In this document: positions 22,979 through 32,379 of the stretch, in pieces
Layout: each line of letters starts with the position of its first letter
How positions within the stretch are numbered: the stretch's first letter is position 1
NCBI GenBank assembly: GCA_951802425.1
Contig: OX637800.1
Location: 1,302,001-1,366,000, forward strand
Direction: 5' to 3'
DNA from: Clavaria fumosa
Taxonomy: Eukaryota > Basidiomycota > Agaricomycetes > Agaricales > Clavariaceae
DNA: 64,000 nucleotides
Notes under the pieces: model-generated
What the model was told of the DNA's origin: nothing
Databases searched by the model: none
The model's input: the letters and a program-made list of their open reading frames with translations, nothing else
Position numbers and translations under genes: made by a program

Positions 22979-23712
22979 AGCCCAGCGTGGAAGACACCGT
23001 TTCACTTCTCCAAGATGCCAGCTAAAAATCTTGTGCATGCCCTCGTTTGCCGTATTAGACAATTCTCTGCTCACAACCTTTGACACGCAGCGTTGTTATA
23101 TGTGCCTTGCTACTCTCCGCCCAATGACTACCTGCGACTACTGCCCACGTGCTCTATGCCCAAATTGCATCGATATTGGCGCAGCGCCTCCTGCTCAAAA
23201 CGTAGTGTTTTTATGTCTCCATTGCCATGAGCAAGCGTTCAAATCTGACCCCTACACGGTGAGCGATCTGCTCTAGTGTTTCTTCTCCCTCAAATCTGTG
23301 AAAAATGCAAGGGTTTTTATATTCGAAGCAATACGAGCCTCCTAGAGATCGCTGGCAAACTAAATGCTGCTGCCTTACGCCCCTTGGAAGCATCCCCTTT
23401 GAAGGTCACTGGAAATTTCCAGATGACTGCACATTCACAGGTAATCTATGAAGGTACAACAATCCTACACCTCTTGTCGGAAGGAATCAATGCAAGTGGG
23501 TCTCCTGCAAGGATCATGGCCGAGCATTTATCTGCGGCCCTGGGTCCCGAAGACTTTCTTTTCGAAGAGATAAGGTTTAACCTCTCAACTCCTGCCCTGG
23601 TTTGCTCCCATGGGCATCGGCTAAGAGAGATCGTCAAGGGAGCCACCGAATAGTGAGTTTGTTGATTTACTTTGATCTCTTTGTGAAGGAGCAACTTTGC
23701 AGCAAGCACCAT
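22979..23712 (+). pseudogene. 5' half of an ADD/PHD-like finger gene split by gypsy
   Basis: The exon after an AG acceptor near 23090 encodes CYMCLATLRPMTTCDYC, PRALCPNC and LCLHCHE, a C-x2-C-x8-C-x2-C-x4-C-x2-C...C-x2-C-H finger like the PHD part of ADD domains. The next exon (about 23330-23652) ends in FEEIRFNLSTPALVCSHGHR, which aligns with the region LRYIHVPFTIDPGNI of the H3-mimic gene at 34862-36479. The two genes are therefore homologous. The start codon is uncertain (no H3-like start seen). The gene is cut at 23712 by the gypsy element and resumes at 30824. Confidence 0.6.
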
Positions 23713-24133
23713 TGTCAACAATTGTCGCGTTGACTCCCGGGTATTCGAGGAACTCAGGCAGAGTCGGCCGAATAGGAGCAAAGGAGGTATGTGATAGGAA
23801 GTAACAACCTAAGGGATTGTTACAGGTGGGTACGGCTACTTATATACTACAGGGGGGGTGAGTCATACGCAGCATGGGGGAAGCGTGTAGTCCGTGCATA
23901 GGAGGCGAGGCCGGGGATGGCTCACGTGTGATAACATAGGAGGGGCGCGGCATGAGGCATGTGATATGAGAGAAGGGGAGACGTGAAGGGTAGAAAAGGA
24001 GGGCAGTGATATGGTGAAAGGGAAAAGAGGGGGGTGACGTGGTGAGATTGTAACAACCATAAACGTTGTATCATATTCATCACCAACCACTTTCAAAACG
24101 ACAATGGTGTATTGATGGCCTCTCATTCGAGCA
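23713..24133 (-). repeat. 3' LTR of the inner gypsy element
   Basis: It has the same sequence as the LTR at 30403-30823. On the minus strand it begins TGCTCGAATGAG and ends TGTTGACA. The stop codon of the extra ORF lies within it at 23863. Confidence 0.9.
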
Positions 24134-24813
24134 AGACTCGTGTCGCGTGTGTCGGGCACGAGGGGGTGTTCGTAGGCGTTGGCGGGGATAATCCACGGGG
24201 TCATGACGTCGGTGGACACGGGTATGACCCAGGGGGGGCCTGTGCGACTGTGGTGTACGGCCCATTCTTCATGTAGGATAGGCTCCGGCGGCAACGGAAC
24301 CTCGAATCGCAGTCTTGAGCTCCAAGAGTTCACCCATATCTCGACGAGGACAGGAGAAGCGCGGAGGACGCGTCGTTGCTGTTCAAACTGCAGTCCTCGC
24401 AGTTCGGTCCACATGGCACGGCTAAAGCTCACGCTGAGCCGCTCGGCCATCCTGCGGAGCCAAACGTCGTCCTCAGGCTCCAGGAGCTCTCGGTTTTGTC
24501 GAAATTGCGGTATGCGCGAAGGGGGGTCGTCCGTCATCAGCGGTGGGGGGTCTAACCCTAAAACTCGGCGTGCATGGGGGATCCGCACCACGTCTAAGAT
24601 ATGGCGCATGCGAGCAGTTGTCCCGGGGGACGACGGTGGGCGCTGGAGGGCCGGGGGCGTGCCTCGCGGGTCCGGTCCAGGTCGCAGGTCAAGTGCGGGT
24701 CGTTGGCGGGTGGTCTCAGCGGGAGGGGGGCGTGGCAGGTGGTTCGGCCATCCTGCGGCACGGCGGGCGTACATTCCGCGGCGTGGGGTTTGAGGGGTGC
24801 GCTCGGGCGGCAT
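23863..24813 (-). CDS. Extra ORF downstream of pol (316 aa)
   Basis: A fully open frame starts MPPERTPQTPRRG about 100 nt after the pol stop and continues about 270 nt into the 3' LTR. The first 100 residues are rich in Pro and Arg; residues about 100-230 look globular (LEPEDDVWLRRMAERL, AMWTELRGLQFEQQRRVL, VEIWVNSWSSRLRFEVPL). No transmembrane helix or signal peptide is visible, so it does not look like an envelope protein. It resembles no gypsy protein I know. It could alternatively be a fortuitously open frame, but the mixed amino-acid composition argues for coding. Confidence 0.5.
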   Translation of the reverse strand: MPPERTPQTPRRGMYARRAAGWPNHLPRPPPAETTRQRPALDLRPGPDPRGTPPALQRPPSSPGTTARMRHILDVVRIPHARRVLGLDPPPLMTDDPPSRIPQFRQNRELLEPEDDVWLRRMAERLSVSFSRAMWTELRGLQFEQQRRVLRASPVLVEIWVNSWSSRLRFEVPLPPEPILHEEWAVHHSRTGPPWVIPVSTDVMTPWIIPANAYEHPLVPDTRDTSLARMRGHQYTIVVLKVVGDEYDTTFMVVTISPRHPPLFPFTISLPSFSTLHVSPSLISHASCRAPPMLSHVSHPRPRLLCTDYTLPPCCV

Positions 24814-24914
24814 GGCAGTGGGTGTAGGTTGTAAGGGGAGAGGGAGAAGGTGTTCGGTCGGTAAGGTTGCTTGCGGTTTTCTTTTTAGGTGTTCGACCCT
24901 GAGCGTGTGATCAC

Positions 24915-27900
24915 TCAGGCAAAAGACACCGTGAGAGCACGTGCCGCTTCAGGGTACTTTCGGTGGAAGTCCGCAATCGCTTCCGCCGCTTTCTTCAGGT
25001 TTGCCTTTGGCTCCCACGTGTTGTCCTCGTGGGGATAGCTGGCCCATTTCACCAGATACTGCAACTTACGTCTGTGTTTCCGGCTCTTCAGTACTTCTTC
25101 CACGTCGTATTGCAAGTGGTCGTCGATTAATTCGGGAGGTGGGCGTTCGTCTGGAGTCTGATTGGGGAACTTTCCTTCCTTATACGGCGTAAGTAGTAGC
25201 TCGTTGAACACCGGGTGGATCTTCCAAGTTGCTGGTAGATTGAGTCGGTAAGCGGCCGGTCCCACCTTCTCCACCACCACGAAAGGGCCAACCCTTCTGT
25301 CCGTGAGTTTTTCTGATGGTCGTTCCATGTTCAGGTTGGTGGCGTCCAGCCAGACCAGGTTGCCTTTCTTGTAGTCCAATGTTTTTGTATTTTTGTGTTT
25401 ATCGTAAGCGGTTTTCATATATTGCGCGGCTTTCTCCATGGCTTTCTTCGCATTTTCTCTGGCCTTCTGTAGTTTTGTGGCGAAGTCAGAGGCCTCCGGG
25501 GTATGCGGCACGTCGGGCAAGCTAATATCACCCATACGAGGGTGAAAACCATAGTTTAAGAAGAAGGGGCTATATTTGGTCGTGGAGTGCTGTCGGTTGT
25601 TCAAGGCGAATTCCGCAGTGGGTAGCCAGTCCGACCAATCGTCTTGCATGAAGTCCACGTATGAACGCAGGTATATTTCTATCTCCTGGTTCATTCTTTC
25701 CGTCTGTCCGTCGGTTTGCGGGTGGTAGGCGGTACTCAGGTTTCCTTTTATGCCAATAATTTTATAAAATTCCTCCATGAAATTTGAGACGAATTGAGAT
25801 CCTCGGTCGCTTATCACCTTGCAGGGCACTCCATGGCTACGGAGTACGCGGTCCCGTAGGATTTTCGCTGCTCCTAGCGCCGTGAGCTTCGTGTCTGTGG
25901 CTTCCAGTAAGGTCATCTTTGTGAGTTTGTCGCATATTACAAGGATGGCATTATGGGTAGCAGACTTTGATAACGGCCCGATAAGGTCCCAAGTGATCGT
26001 ATGCCACGGGCAGGGCGGTATTGCATGGGGGTGCAGGGGCGCGCGTCGCTTCGTGCGGTCAGGTTTCGTCCTTTGGCATTTTTCGCAGCCGTCCACATAC
26101 TCTGTTACGTCTTCTTTGGCTCCTGGCCACGTGAACTGTCGGGTGACACTTTCCAACGTCTTCTTGGGTCCAGGGTGCCCTCCGAGTGGGGAGTCATGTA
26201 GCTCCATTAGCACCTTGTGTACTAGGTCTTGGGGCACCCAGACCTTTCCTTCGTGTCTGAAAAGTCCATCTGCTCCTTTTTCGTAGGGTATCGCTTTAGG
26301 TGGCACAGTGTTTGCGTGTGCCTCCAGGAGCAATTGGTGAATTGTCGGCTCGGGGATTAAGAGTGTAGCAAGGCGCTGGGCCGGGAAAACCTGTACTAAG
26401 GGTTTTTCGTATTTGTCTGTTCCCTCCCAGTGGTCCGGCTGTCGGGAGAGAGCGTCCGCCTTCATATTTGTTTTTCCCGGTTTGTATTTCACTTCAAAAT
26501 TAAAGCACTGTAATTTTGATTGCCATCGCGTCTGTCGAGGGTTGAGTTTTTGGCTTTTTTGAAAATACTGAAGGTTTGCATGGTCGGTGTGGATTTCGAA
26601 AGGGTCCTTGGCCCCTAGCAAGTAGTGGTGCCACTCCTCTAGTCCCCTGATGATTGCTAAGAATTCCTTATCATATGTCGCATAGTTCATCTCTGCCGGA
26701 GAGAAGGTCTTCGAAATAAAATCTACGGGTCGCCAGACGCCGTCGGGTTGTTGCTGTGATAGTACCCCTCCGGTGGCGTAATTGCTCGCGTCTACTTCCA
26801 TCTTCCACTTGCCTTCATCTTGTGGGATCGCCAGCACTACATCGCTCTGCAATATATCGATCAGGCGTTTCCACGCTCGTTCTTGTCGGTCTGTCCAGAT
26901 ATACGGTGCGTTGTCGCTCAGTAGTTCGTATAGCGGTTTGGCGACGGTAGTGAATCCCTGTATGAATCTCCGGAAGTAGTTTAGTAGACCAATCCCCTTT
27001 TGGAGGGCATGCTTGTTCCTCGGCACCGGCCAGTCGGCTATCCCTTTGCATTTTTTGGGTGAATGTCGAATATTTCCTTCCGAGATCAGCAGCCCCAGGA
27101 ACGTGACCTCCGACTGCTCTATCTTGCACTTCGATTCGCGGACGCAGAGGTCGTTTTCTAGCAATATCCTGAATACTTCATGTAGTAAGCGTCGGTGTTC
27201 CTCGATCGTCTCCGTTGCCACAAGAATATCGTCGATGTACACGAACACCTTTCCAGTGGCTATCAATGTGCGGAAGATATAATTCATCCTTCTTTGGAAG
27301 ACTGAAGGGGCATTCATCAATCCGAATTGCATGACGGTGGGCCATACCGTGCCGTACTTGGTGATTATGGCGGCCAGGTGTTGCGCCCATTTGGCCATCG
27401 CGACGTTCCAGTAGCCCCATTCCACGTCTACGCTTGTGAACACCTTGGCCTTCTTTAGGCTTGCTACTGTCTCGTCAATCCTTGGCAGCAGGTATATGTC
27501 CTTGACACAAAACGAGTTCAAGCGCTTATAGTCGATGATGGGTCGTAGCTTGTCCCCTTCATCTTTGAAGAAGATCGGACTAACATAGTCCGATTCTCCC
27601 CAGACTAGTCGGCCGTTCTCCAAATTTTCTTTGAGCCACATTTTCAAAGCTTCGTCTTCCCTGTTGGTCAGCGGGTAGACTTTCGAGCGCAAGAAGCCAG
27701 GGTCGTTCTTGAACTTGATCTCGTAATCAATTCCCGGCAGGGACTTTGGCAGTTTTTGGCCAGTCTTTCCAGCAAACACCTGAGGGTATAAGGTTTTCCA
27801 GTCAGACGTGGTTGCTGTATCGTGCAGGCCTCGAAAGCCATAGCCGTAATCTACAATATGGCAGTCCTTTTTCTTGCACTTGTCGAAGCGGATATATTTC

Positions 27901-28421
27901 TCAAACCATCGGATGCTGGGGTTGTGGTACCGTAGCCAATCGTGCCCCAGAATCGCCAGGTGACCGGTGACTTGTCCCAACAAGAATTGTTTCACTTCGA
28001 CGTGACCTCCGATATTGAGTCTTAGGGTTACCGAATGTTTGAAGGCCCCAGAGATATTCATAGTCCCATCAATATTCTTGAATACTATAGGCGTCTCGAG
28101 TCTCGTAAGGTTTATTTTCCTAGCCACAGCCCACTCTAGGTTCATGACGGACATCGTGCAGCCAGAGTCGACTAGTAACTTGATGTCGTGGGTTTCCTTA
28201 GTGTCCAGTGTGGTTACGAATCCTGGCATGTCTAGTTGTCGTTCTCCTCCTCTCCCATATGTGGTCTTGGGGTCTCTGTCCCAGTCCACATCATCATTGT
28301 ATCCTGGGAGCTTCTTTGGGGTGAGGTCCTTGAGGGTGTGCTTAGCCCTCTCAGCCTCTTTCAACAATGGGAATAGGGGAATGTTATTCATGGACTGTTT
28401 TACATGGCGACGAGCGGGCAC
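24915..28421 (-). CDS. pol: Gypsy pol polyprotein with chromodomain (1168 codons)
   Basis: Domains in order: aspartic protease (LLVDSGCTMSVMN, about residues 80-95), reverse transcriptase (VYIDDILVATE with the Y-x-D-D active site, about 390-400), RNase H (FSPAEMNYATYDKEFLAI, about 560), integrase zinc finger (GGHPGPKKTLE...GCEKCQRTK) and core (VISDRGSQFVSNFMEEF, STAYHPQTDGQTERMNQE), and a C-terminal chromodomain (LQYLVKWASYPHEDNTWEP). The frame is open throughout. It is in a different frame from gag, and the first ATG is ten codons in (28391), so it is expressed by frameshift or re-initiation. It appears capable of coding an active enzyme set. Confidence 0.95.
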   Translation of the reverse strand: MPARRHVKQSMNNIPLFPLLKEAERAKHTLKDLTPKKLPGYNDDVDWDRDPKTTYGRGGERQLDMPGFVTTLDTKETHDIKLLVDSGCTMSVMNLEWAVARKINLTRLETPIVFKNIDGTMNISGAFKHSVTLRLNIGGHVEVKQFLLGQVTGHLAILGHDWLRYHNPSIRWFEKYIRFDKCKKKDCHIVDYGYGFRGLHDTATTSDWKTLYPQVFAGKTGQKLPKSLPGIDYEIKFKNDPGFLRSKVYPLTNREDEALKMWLKENLENGRLVWGESDYVSPIFFKDEGDKLRPIIDYKRLNSFCVKDIYLLPRIDETVASLKKAKVFTSVDVEWGYWNVAMAKWAQHLAAIITKYGTVWPTVMQFGLMNAPSVFQRRMNYIFRTLIATGKVFVYIDDILVATETIEEHRRLLHEVFRILLENDLCVRESKCKIEQSEVTFLGLLISEGNIRHSPKKCKGIADWPVPRNKHALQKGIGLLNYFRRFIQGFTTVAKPLYELLSDNAPYIWTDRQERAWKRLIDILQSDVVLAIPQDEGKWKMEVDASNYATGGVLSQQQPDGVWRPVDFISKTFSPAEMNYATYDKEFLAIIRGLEEWHHYLLGAKDPFEIHTDHANLQYFQKSQKLNPRQTRWQSKLQCFNFEVKYKPGKTNMKADALSRQPDHWEGTDKYEKPLVQVFPAQRLATLLIPEPTIHQLLLEAHANTVPPKAIPYEKGADGLFRHEGKVWVPQDLVHKVLMELHDSPLGGHPGPKKTLESVTRQFTWPGAKEDVTEYVDGCEKCQRTKPDRTKRRAPLHPHAIPPCPWHTITWDLIGPLSKSATHNAILVICDKLTKMTLLEATDTKLTALGAAKILRDRVLRSHGVPCKVISDRGSQFVSNFMEEFYKIIGIKGNLSTAYHPQTDGQTERMNQEIEIYLRSYVDFMQDDWSDWLPTAEFALNNRQHSTTKYSPFFLNYGFHPRMGDISLPDVPHTPEASDFATKLQKARENAKKAMEKAAQYMKTAYDKHKNTKTLDYKKGNLVWLDATNLNMERPSEKLTDRRVGPFVVVEKVGPAAYRLNLPATWKIHPVFNELLLTPYKEGKFPNQTPDERPPPELIDDHLQYDVEEVLKSRKHRRKLQYLVKWASYPHEDNTWEPKANLKKAAEAIADFHRKYPEAARALTVSFA

Positions 28422-28447
28422 AATATAGAAGGATCCTGCCTTAGCAC

Positions 28448-29737
28448 TCAGGCGGATCCTTGCGGAAAATCCTCGTCTCCGGCATTCGACGTTGCTACAG
28501 TCGTCTCTGGTCCAGGTGTCGGTGCCCTGGGCCTTTGTTGGATGTGCAGCTGGTCCCGCAACTGCGCGATGGTGTTTTCCATTTCTTCAAAGTCGTTTCG
28601 GGAGGCAATGGAGGCGGCATAAGACGGGTTAAACGACGTGAGGGAAGCCGGGTGCGATTGTGGATAAGCGGGCACTGGGTATGGAGACAGCGGGGGCGGT
28701 GTATAGTACCCAGGGGGCGATTGCATTTCAAATGCGCTGCCGAGCCTCGCTTGCTGTCTGGGCATGGCGCGGCGTTGGGGTGGCTCTGGGCACAACCGTG
28801 CAGGGTGCCCGACTTGTCCGCAATTGTAACAGACGAGCGGGCGACGGGGGCCAGTGCCTCGGCTCGTGTCCATAGGGGTACCTTGCCTGGTACCCGGCGG
28901 GGCCTGTCTGTTCCATTGTCCGGGGGGCGGCGCCTGCTGTTGTTGTTGCTGCTGCTGCTGGGGGCGCGGTTGCCATTGTGCCTGCTGTGGCTGTGCGGGT
29001 GGTGCGTTCCACTGGTTCTGCCTTTCCCATACTGCCTGTGGTTGCCACTGGGGTGAGCGCCAGTAACGGTTCTGTGGGGGTTGGCGTTGCGCGGGCTGGT
29101 TCCAGACGGGGCGAGGGGCGGGTGCCGTTTGGGCCCGCATTTCTCTTTGTACCGCTGTGTGTAGTTGGTGCTGGCGGTCTAGTCGTATCGTGAGCACCCG
29201 GAAAGCTTGGTAATCCGCGGGTTGCTCGGCGCAGGAGAGCACTTTCTCCATCAGCTTAGGGTGTAAGGCCCTCATTAGTAGCGTGTGGATTACGTTCCAG
29301 TGCGTCTCTTCGTCGTAGCCGGCCTGGTTCATCAGCGTCTCGAACTTCTGGAAAAACTGTGCAGCGTCCATTTGCACTTGCTTGAAGAGGTTGATCTTCT
29401 GGATGGCCAGGGCTTGGTCTTCAATGGGGGAGAAGGCCTCCCTCATTCTCGCTTCAAAGGTCGCCCAGATGACCTGCTCTCCTCCTTCCTCCAGCAGAAC
29501 CGTGGCAGCTTGATTTGCCCATTCTGCAGCGTAGCCTTCTGTCATATTGCTCAAGGTGAAAACCACCTTGAGGAAGTCTGTGGGATATCTGGCAGCGTTC
29601 ACCCTAAATTCCAGGTGGAGACTGCGGAGGAAGGTTTGAAACTCTGTTCGCTCTCCTGAATAGGGGGCGATTTTCAAATTCAACGTTATCGGTGCCGCTG
29701 CGGGGGCAGGGGCAGGTGCGGGGGCGGCGTCAGCCAT
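28448..29737 (-). CDS. gag: Gypsy gag (429 aa)
   Basis: The ATG at 29737 follows the stop of ORF0 by four bases. A Pro/Ala start is followed by the capsid region (residues about 20-190: IAPYSGERTEFQTFLRSL, MTEGYAAEWANQA, AQFFQKFETLMNQAGY). A long Gln-rich stretch, with a run of nine Gln, leads to the CCHC knuckle VCYNCGQVGHPARLC. The C-terminal part is predicted coiled coil (FEEMENTIAQLRDQLHIQQ). Gag forms the virus-like particle and binds RNA. Confidence 0.92.
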   Translation of the reverse strand: MADAAPAPAPAPAAAPITLNLKIAPYSGERTEFQTFLRSLHLEFRVNAARYPTDFLKVVFTLSNMTEGYAAEWANQAATVLLEEGGEQVIWATFEARMREAFSPIEDQALAIQKINLFKQVQMDAAQFFQKFETLMNQAGYDEETHWNVIHTLLMRALHPKLMEKVLSCAEQPADYQAFRVLTIRLDRQHQLHTAVQREMRAQTAPAPRPVWNQPAQRQPPQNRYWRSPQWQPQAVWERQNQWNAPPAQPQQAQWQPRPQQQQQQQQQAPPPGQWNRQAPPGTRQGTPMDTSRGTGPRRPLVCYNCGQVGHPARLCPEPPQRRAMPRQQARLGSAFEMQSPPGYYTPPPLSPYPVPAYPQSHPASLTSFNPSYAASIASRNDFEEMENTIAQLRDQLHIQQRPRAPTPGPETTVATSNAGDEDFPQGSA

Positions 29738-29741
29738 TTGT

Positions 29742-30152
29742 TCAGTCGAGGTCTTCGAGCCAAATTCGGGGTGGGTCTTGGAAAAGGTTTATACGCAGAC
29801 GATCTTGTAATGAACCGAACGTAAGGTCGGTTTGCGCTTCGGTGGATCGGTGTGTAATGGGTCCTTCGTCAGTCTGCGTCGTCACAGACAAGTGCGTCGG
29901 TTCCTCGAGTTCTTCAAGCGCGCTGTGGTAGTCACTCTCACTAGCGAAATCTGTGAAATCCTCGTTTCCTTGGAGGAATTCCGTGTCTTCGTCTGCGTGT
30001 CTCTGTTCGTCAGCCACTGCTTGTAGCTTCTCTACGAGTGTTCTTCGGAATATTCGCCACTCGGGGGCGTGTTCGATAGTCAACGGGTTGTTCCGCGCGA
30101 AGTCCTGCGGTACAAAAATTCTTTTTGTGGCAAAGTGGTAGCGAGGCGCCAA
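29742..30152 (-). CDS. ORF0 upstream of gag (136 aa)
   Basis: It starts MAPRYHFATKRIFVPQDF and ends ARIWLEDLD-like residues just before gag; the two frames are separated by four bases (TGAACAAATG), an arrangement suited to termination-reinitiation. The product is acidic, with E/D-rich residues 50-90, and I recognise no domain. The leader between it and the LTR (30153-30402) holds another short open frame of doubtful value and the primer-binding site at 30392-30402. Confidence 0.5.
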   Translation of the reverse strand: MAPRYHFATKRIFVPQDFARNNPLTIEHAPEWRIFRRTLVEKLQAVADEQRHADEDTEFLQGNEDFTDFASESDYHSALEELEEPTHLSVTTQTDEGPITHRSTEAQTDLTFGSLQDRLRINLFQDPPRIWLEDLD

Positions 30153-30402
30153 CTGAGCAGCCTCGGAGTGTCTCGGGTACTGGAAGCTTTCGTAGCTTCG
30201 ATACGGTGTGCTCGGCGGTGTTAATTGTTCAAAGTCCGTTTCCTGGTCTAGTCCAAAGAGGGCTCTCCTCCTGACAAATCGTTCGTACGCCGTCCAAAAG
30301 CGTGCCAGTGTGTCTTCTCCGAATACGCAAGCCTTGCTTCGGCTCGGGCAGGGTGGGGGTGCCTAGGTCCGTGAGGAGGTAGGCGGGGGAGAGGTTGTTA
30401 CT

Positions 30403-30823
30403 TGTCAACAATTGTCGCGTTGACTCCCGGGTATTCGAGGAACTCAGGCAGAGTCGGCCGAATAGGAGCAAAGGAGGTATGTGATAGGAAGTAACAACCT
30501 AAGGGATTGTTACAGGTGGGTACGGCTACTTATATACTACAGGGGGGGTGAGTCATACGCAGCATGGGGGAAGCGTGTAGTCCGTGCATAGGAGGCGAGG
30601 CCGGGGATGGCTCACGTGTGATAACATAGGAGGGGCGCGGCATGAGGCATGTGATATGAGAGAAGGGGAGACGTGAAGGGTAGAAAAGGAGGGCAGTGAT
30701 ATGGTGAAAGGGAAAAGAGGGGGGTGACGTGGTGAGATTGTAACAACCATAAACGTTGTATCATATTCATCACCAACCACTTTCAAAACGACAATGGTGT
30801 ATTGATGGCCTCTCATTCGAGCA
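30403..30823 (-). repeat. 5' LTR of the inner gypsy element, with promoter
   Basis: On the minus strand, TATATAAG (about 30533-30526) lies about 36 nt upstream of AGGTTGTTACT (plus-strand AGTAACAACCT at 30490-30500). The exact complement of that 11-mer abuts the LTR on its inner side (30392-30402). This is the layout of self-primed Tf1/sushi elements. Confidence 0.85.
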
Positions 30824-31544
30824 AAACAGTCAAGGAAGTGAGCAACTGCTTTTCTTGTTTTGTTTTGCCCAATATCCAACCTCTGTATAGTTGATGCAAT
30901 CGCTCCTTCCTACCTCTGTATTCCCCTTAAAAATGGATGTCACGTTGTGGATGCTCTCTTCAAATTGCCTTGTCGATGAACCTCGAAGTTATGAGGATCT
31001 TGTGGACAGTTTTAACTGGTATATTTAACTTGTGCCTGTAGTTTTAACTCTCATTCTCTATCCTAGCCTCTATCTTTCTCACCTCATTGCCTTCACTGCC
31101 AAGGAATTACAACCTTCCCTTGTATCGTTGCTTGTCCTTGCCTATGCCCAACATGTCCTCATCGAAGGCTTCCCTTTTGCCGATTTCGAGAGACGATTTC
31201 TTCCCAGCATTTCTTCAATTCATCGGCACACTGGCATTGTCCACATATTCCGGGACCAAAGCAAACTACAAAGTCTCCGGTACATTTGGACACACCAGAA
31301 CATCTACCCATGGGGTCATCCTCTGCCTGTGCAATGCGATAAGTGTGGGCGTATCCGCCCCTGGATATCGGTAAACGGCCGCGATTCATCTTGCTTGTTT
31401 GCTTGTCGTGGCTGCCCAAAAAAGCTGAAGTTTCCACCTCCAGAGTCTGTGAAATGGGTAGGCAGTGAAGTTGCAGGTGGTCGGTGGATGGTAATAGAGC
31501 AGGAAAAATATCTGAGGGATGGTCTGATTTATACCAAAGAATAA
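30824..31544 (+). pseudogene. 3' half of the split ADD/PHD-like finger gene
   Basis: It resumes after the gypsy element with APSYLCIPLKNGCHVV (compare LLYLLVCGGVYTHM in the intact homologue) and, after an intron, continues to the stop at 31544. The C-terminal part PVQCDKCGRIRPW...CLFACRGCPKKLKF aligns with the CCYCG...CSGKNCC cluster of the H3-mimic protein. A segment of roughly 40 residues present in the homologue is missing at the junction. The region 31545-32379 holds no gene that I can support and is the likely promoter of the TET/JBP gene. Confidence 0.6.
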
Positions 31545-32379
31545 GCTATATTAGAGCTTTAGAATACAAATCTTGACCTCTGTTACAGAAGCTATATAGT
31601 TCTGTTGTCTGTAAGAGGAAGATTTTGTCTTGTAGGCGCTTCTTCGTTCGAGAACACCGCTACAGGCGGACTAGCTCTGTCGCAGCATCATACTGTGAGT
31701 CTGCATAAGCACAGTTTCTTCTATAATTCTTTACAGTTTCTTTCTGTCTCTTTAACACCAAACGCATCTCTTGGCCAATATCCCGCTGCGGGTAAGATGT
31801 ATCGCCCTGCTTGAAATGCGCGACATGTACATCTTGACCGTCCTGCTCCAGGTCCTGCTCCAGCCATAGGCGACATCCATGCAGCATCTCCAATTCTCCT
31901 TTGAAGAAGGGTGGGCTCCTTGGAGAGATTGAGAATAAAAATGGTGTGGAGCCGAGCCGGCCGTTTCGACGTTTGTATGCTGCATGGGTTTGAAGTTGCC
32001 GTTGCTGCCGGAATAGTCAAGCCAACAAAAGGCAGATGAACCCGAGACGCATACCGGCAAAAGACAGACGAACCGGAGACACATACTGGCTAATGTACGT
32101 AGCTTCTGCGCTCCCCTGGCTGTATTGCGCTCCAAGTCATTCTGGGACAAGGCGTGGTGGGCTGCACAAACTAAGTAGATAACTGGGAGACACCCTGTTC
32201 ACCACACTCCCTACAACTTGTAAATCAAAAAACGAATTTGGTGCTTTGGGCATGTACGTGTCACAACAGTGATTTGTTTTCAGGATTTACAGACCTGGTC
32301 CTGGGTCGTTGTAATCTTAATTTTGCTAGTACGGCGGTTATTGTGGCACAAATTCGTCCTTGTTTTTCTACCTCTGCGA

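Larger units (their letters stand above)
23713..30823 (-). mobile_element. Ty3/gypsy chromovirus, full length, inside the giant element
   Basis: Two 421-bp LTRs (23713-24133 and 30403-30823) look identical by eye, so the insertion is very recent. The element reads on the minus strand: 5' LTR, ORF0 (30152-29742), gag (29737-28448), pol (28421-24915), and an extra frame (24813-23863) running into the 3' LTR. The 5-bp flanks do not match (ACCAT and AAACA), unlike a simple insertion. Confidence 0.9.

Noticed and set aside
24000..24813. An envelope-like gene in the inner gypsy element
   Set aside because: The extra frame has no signal peptide, transmembrane helix or glycosylation-type pattern.
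26800..29700. Plus-strand frames of 60-200 codons across gypsy gag and pol
   Set aside because: They are antisense shadows of well-supported minus-strand gag and pol.
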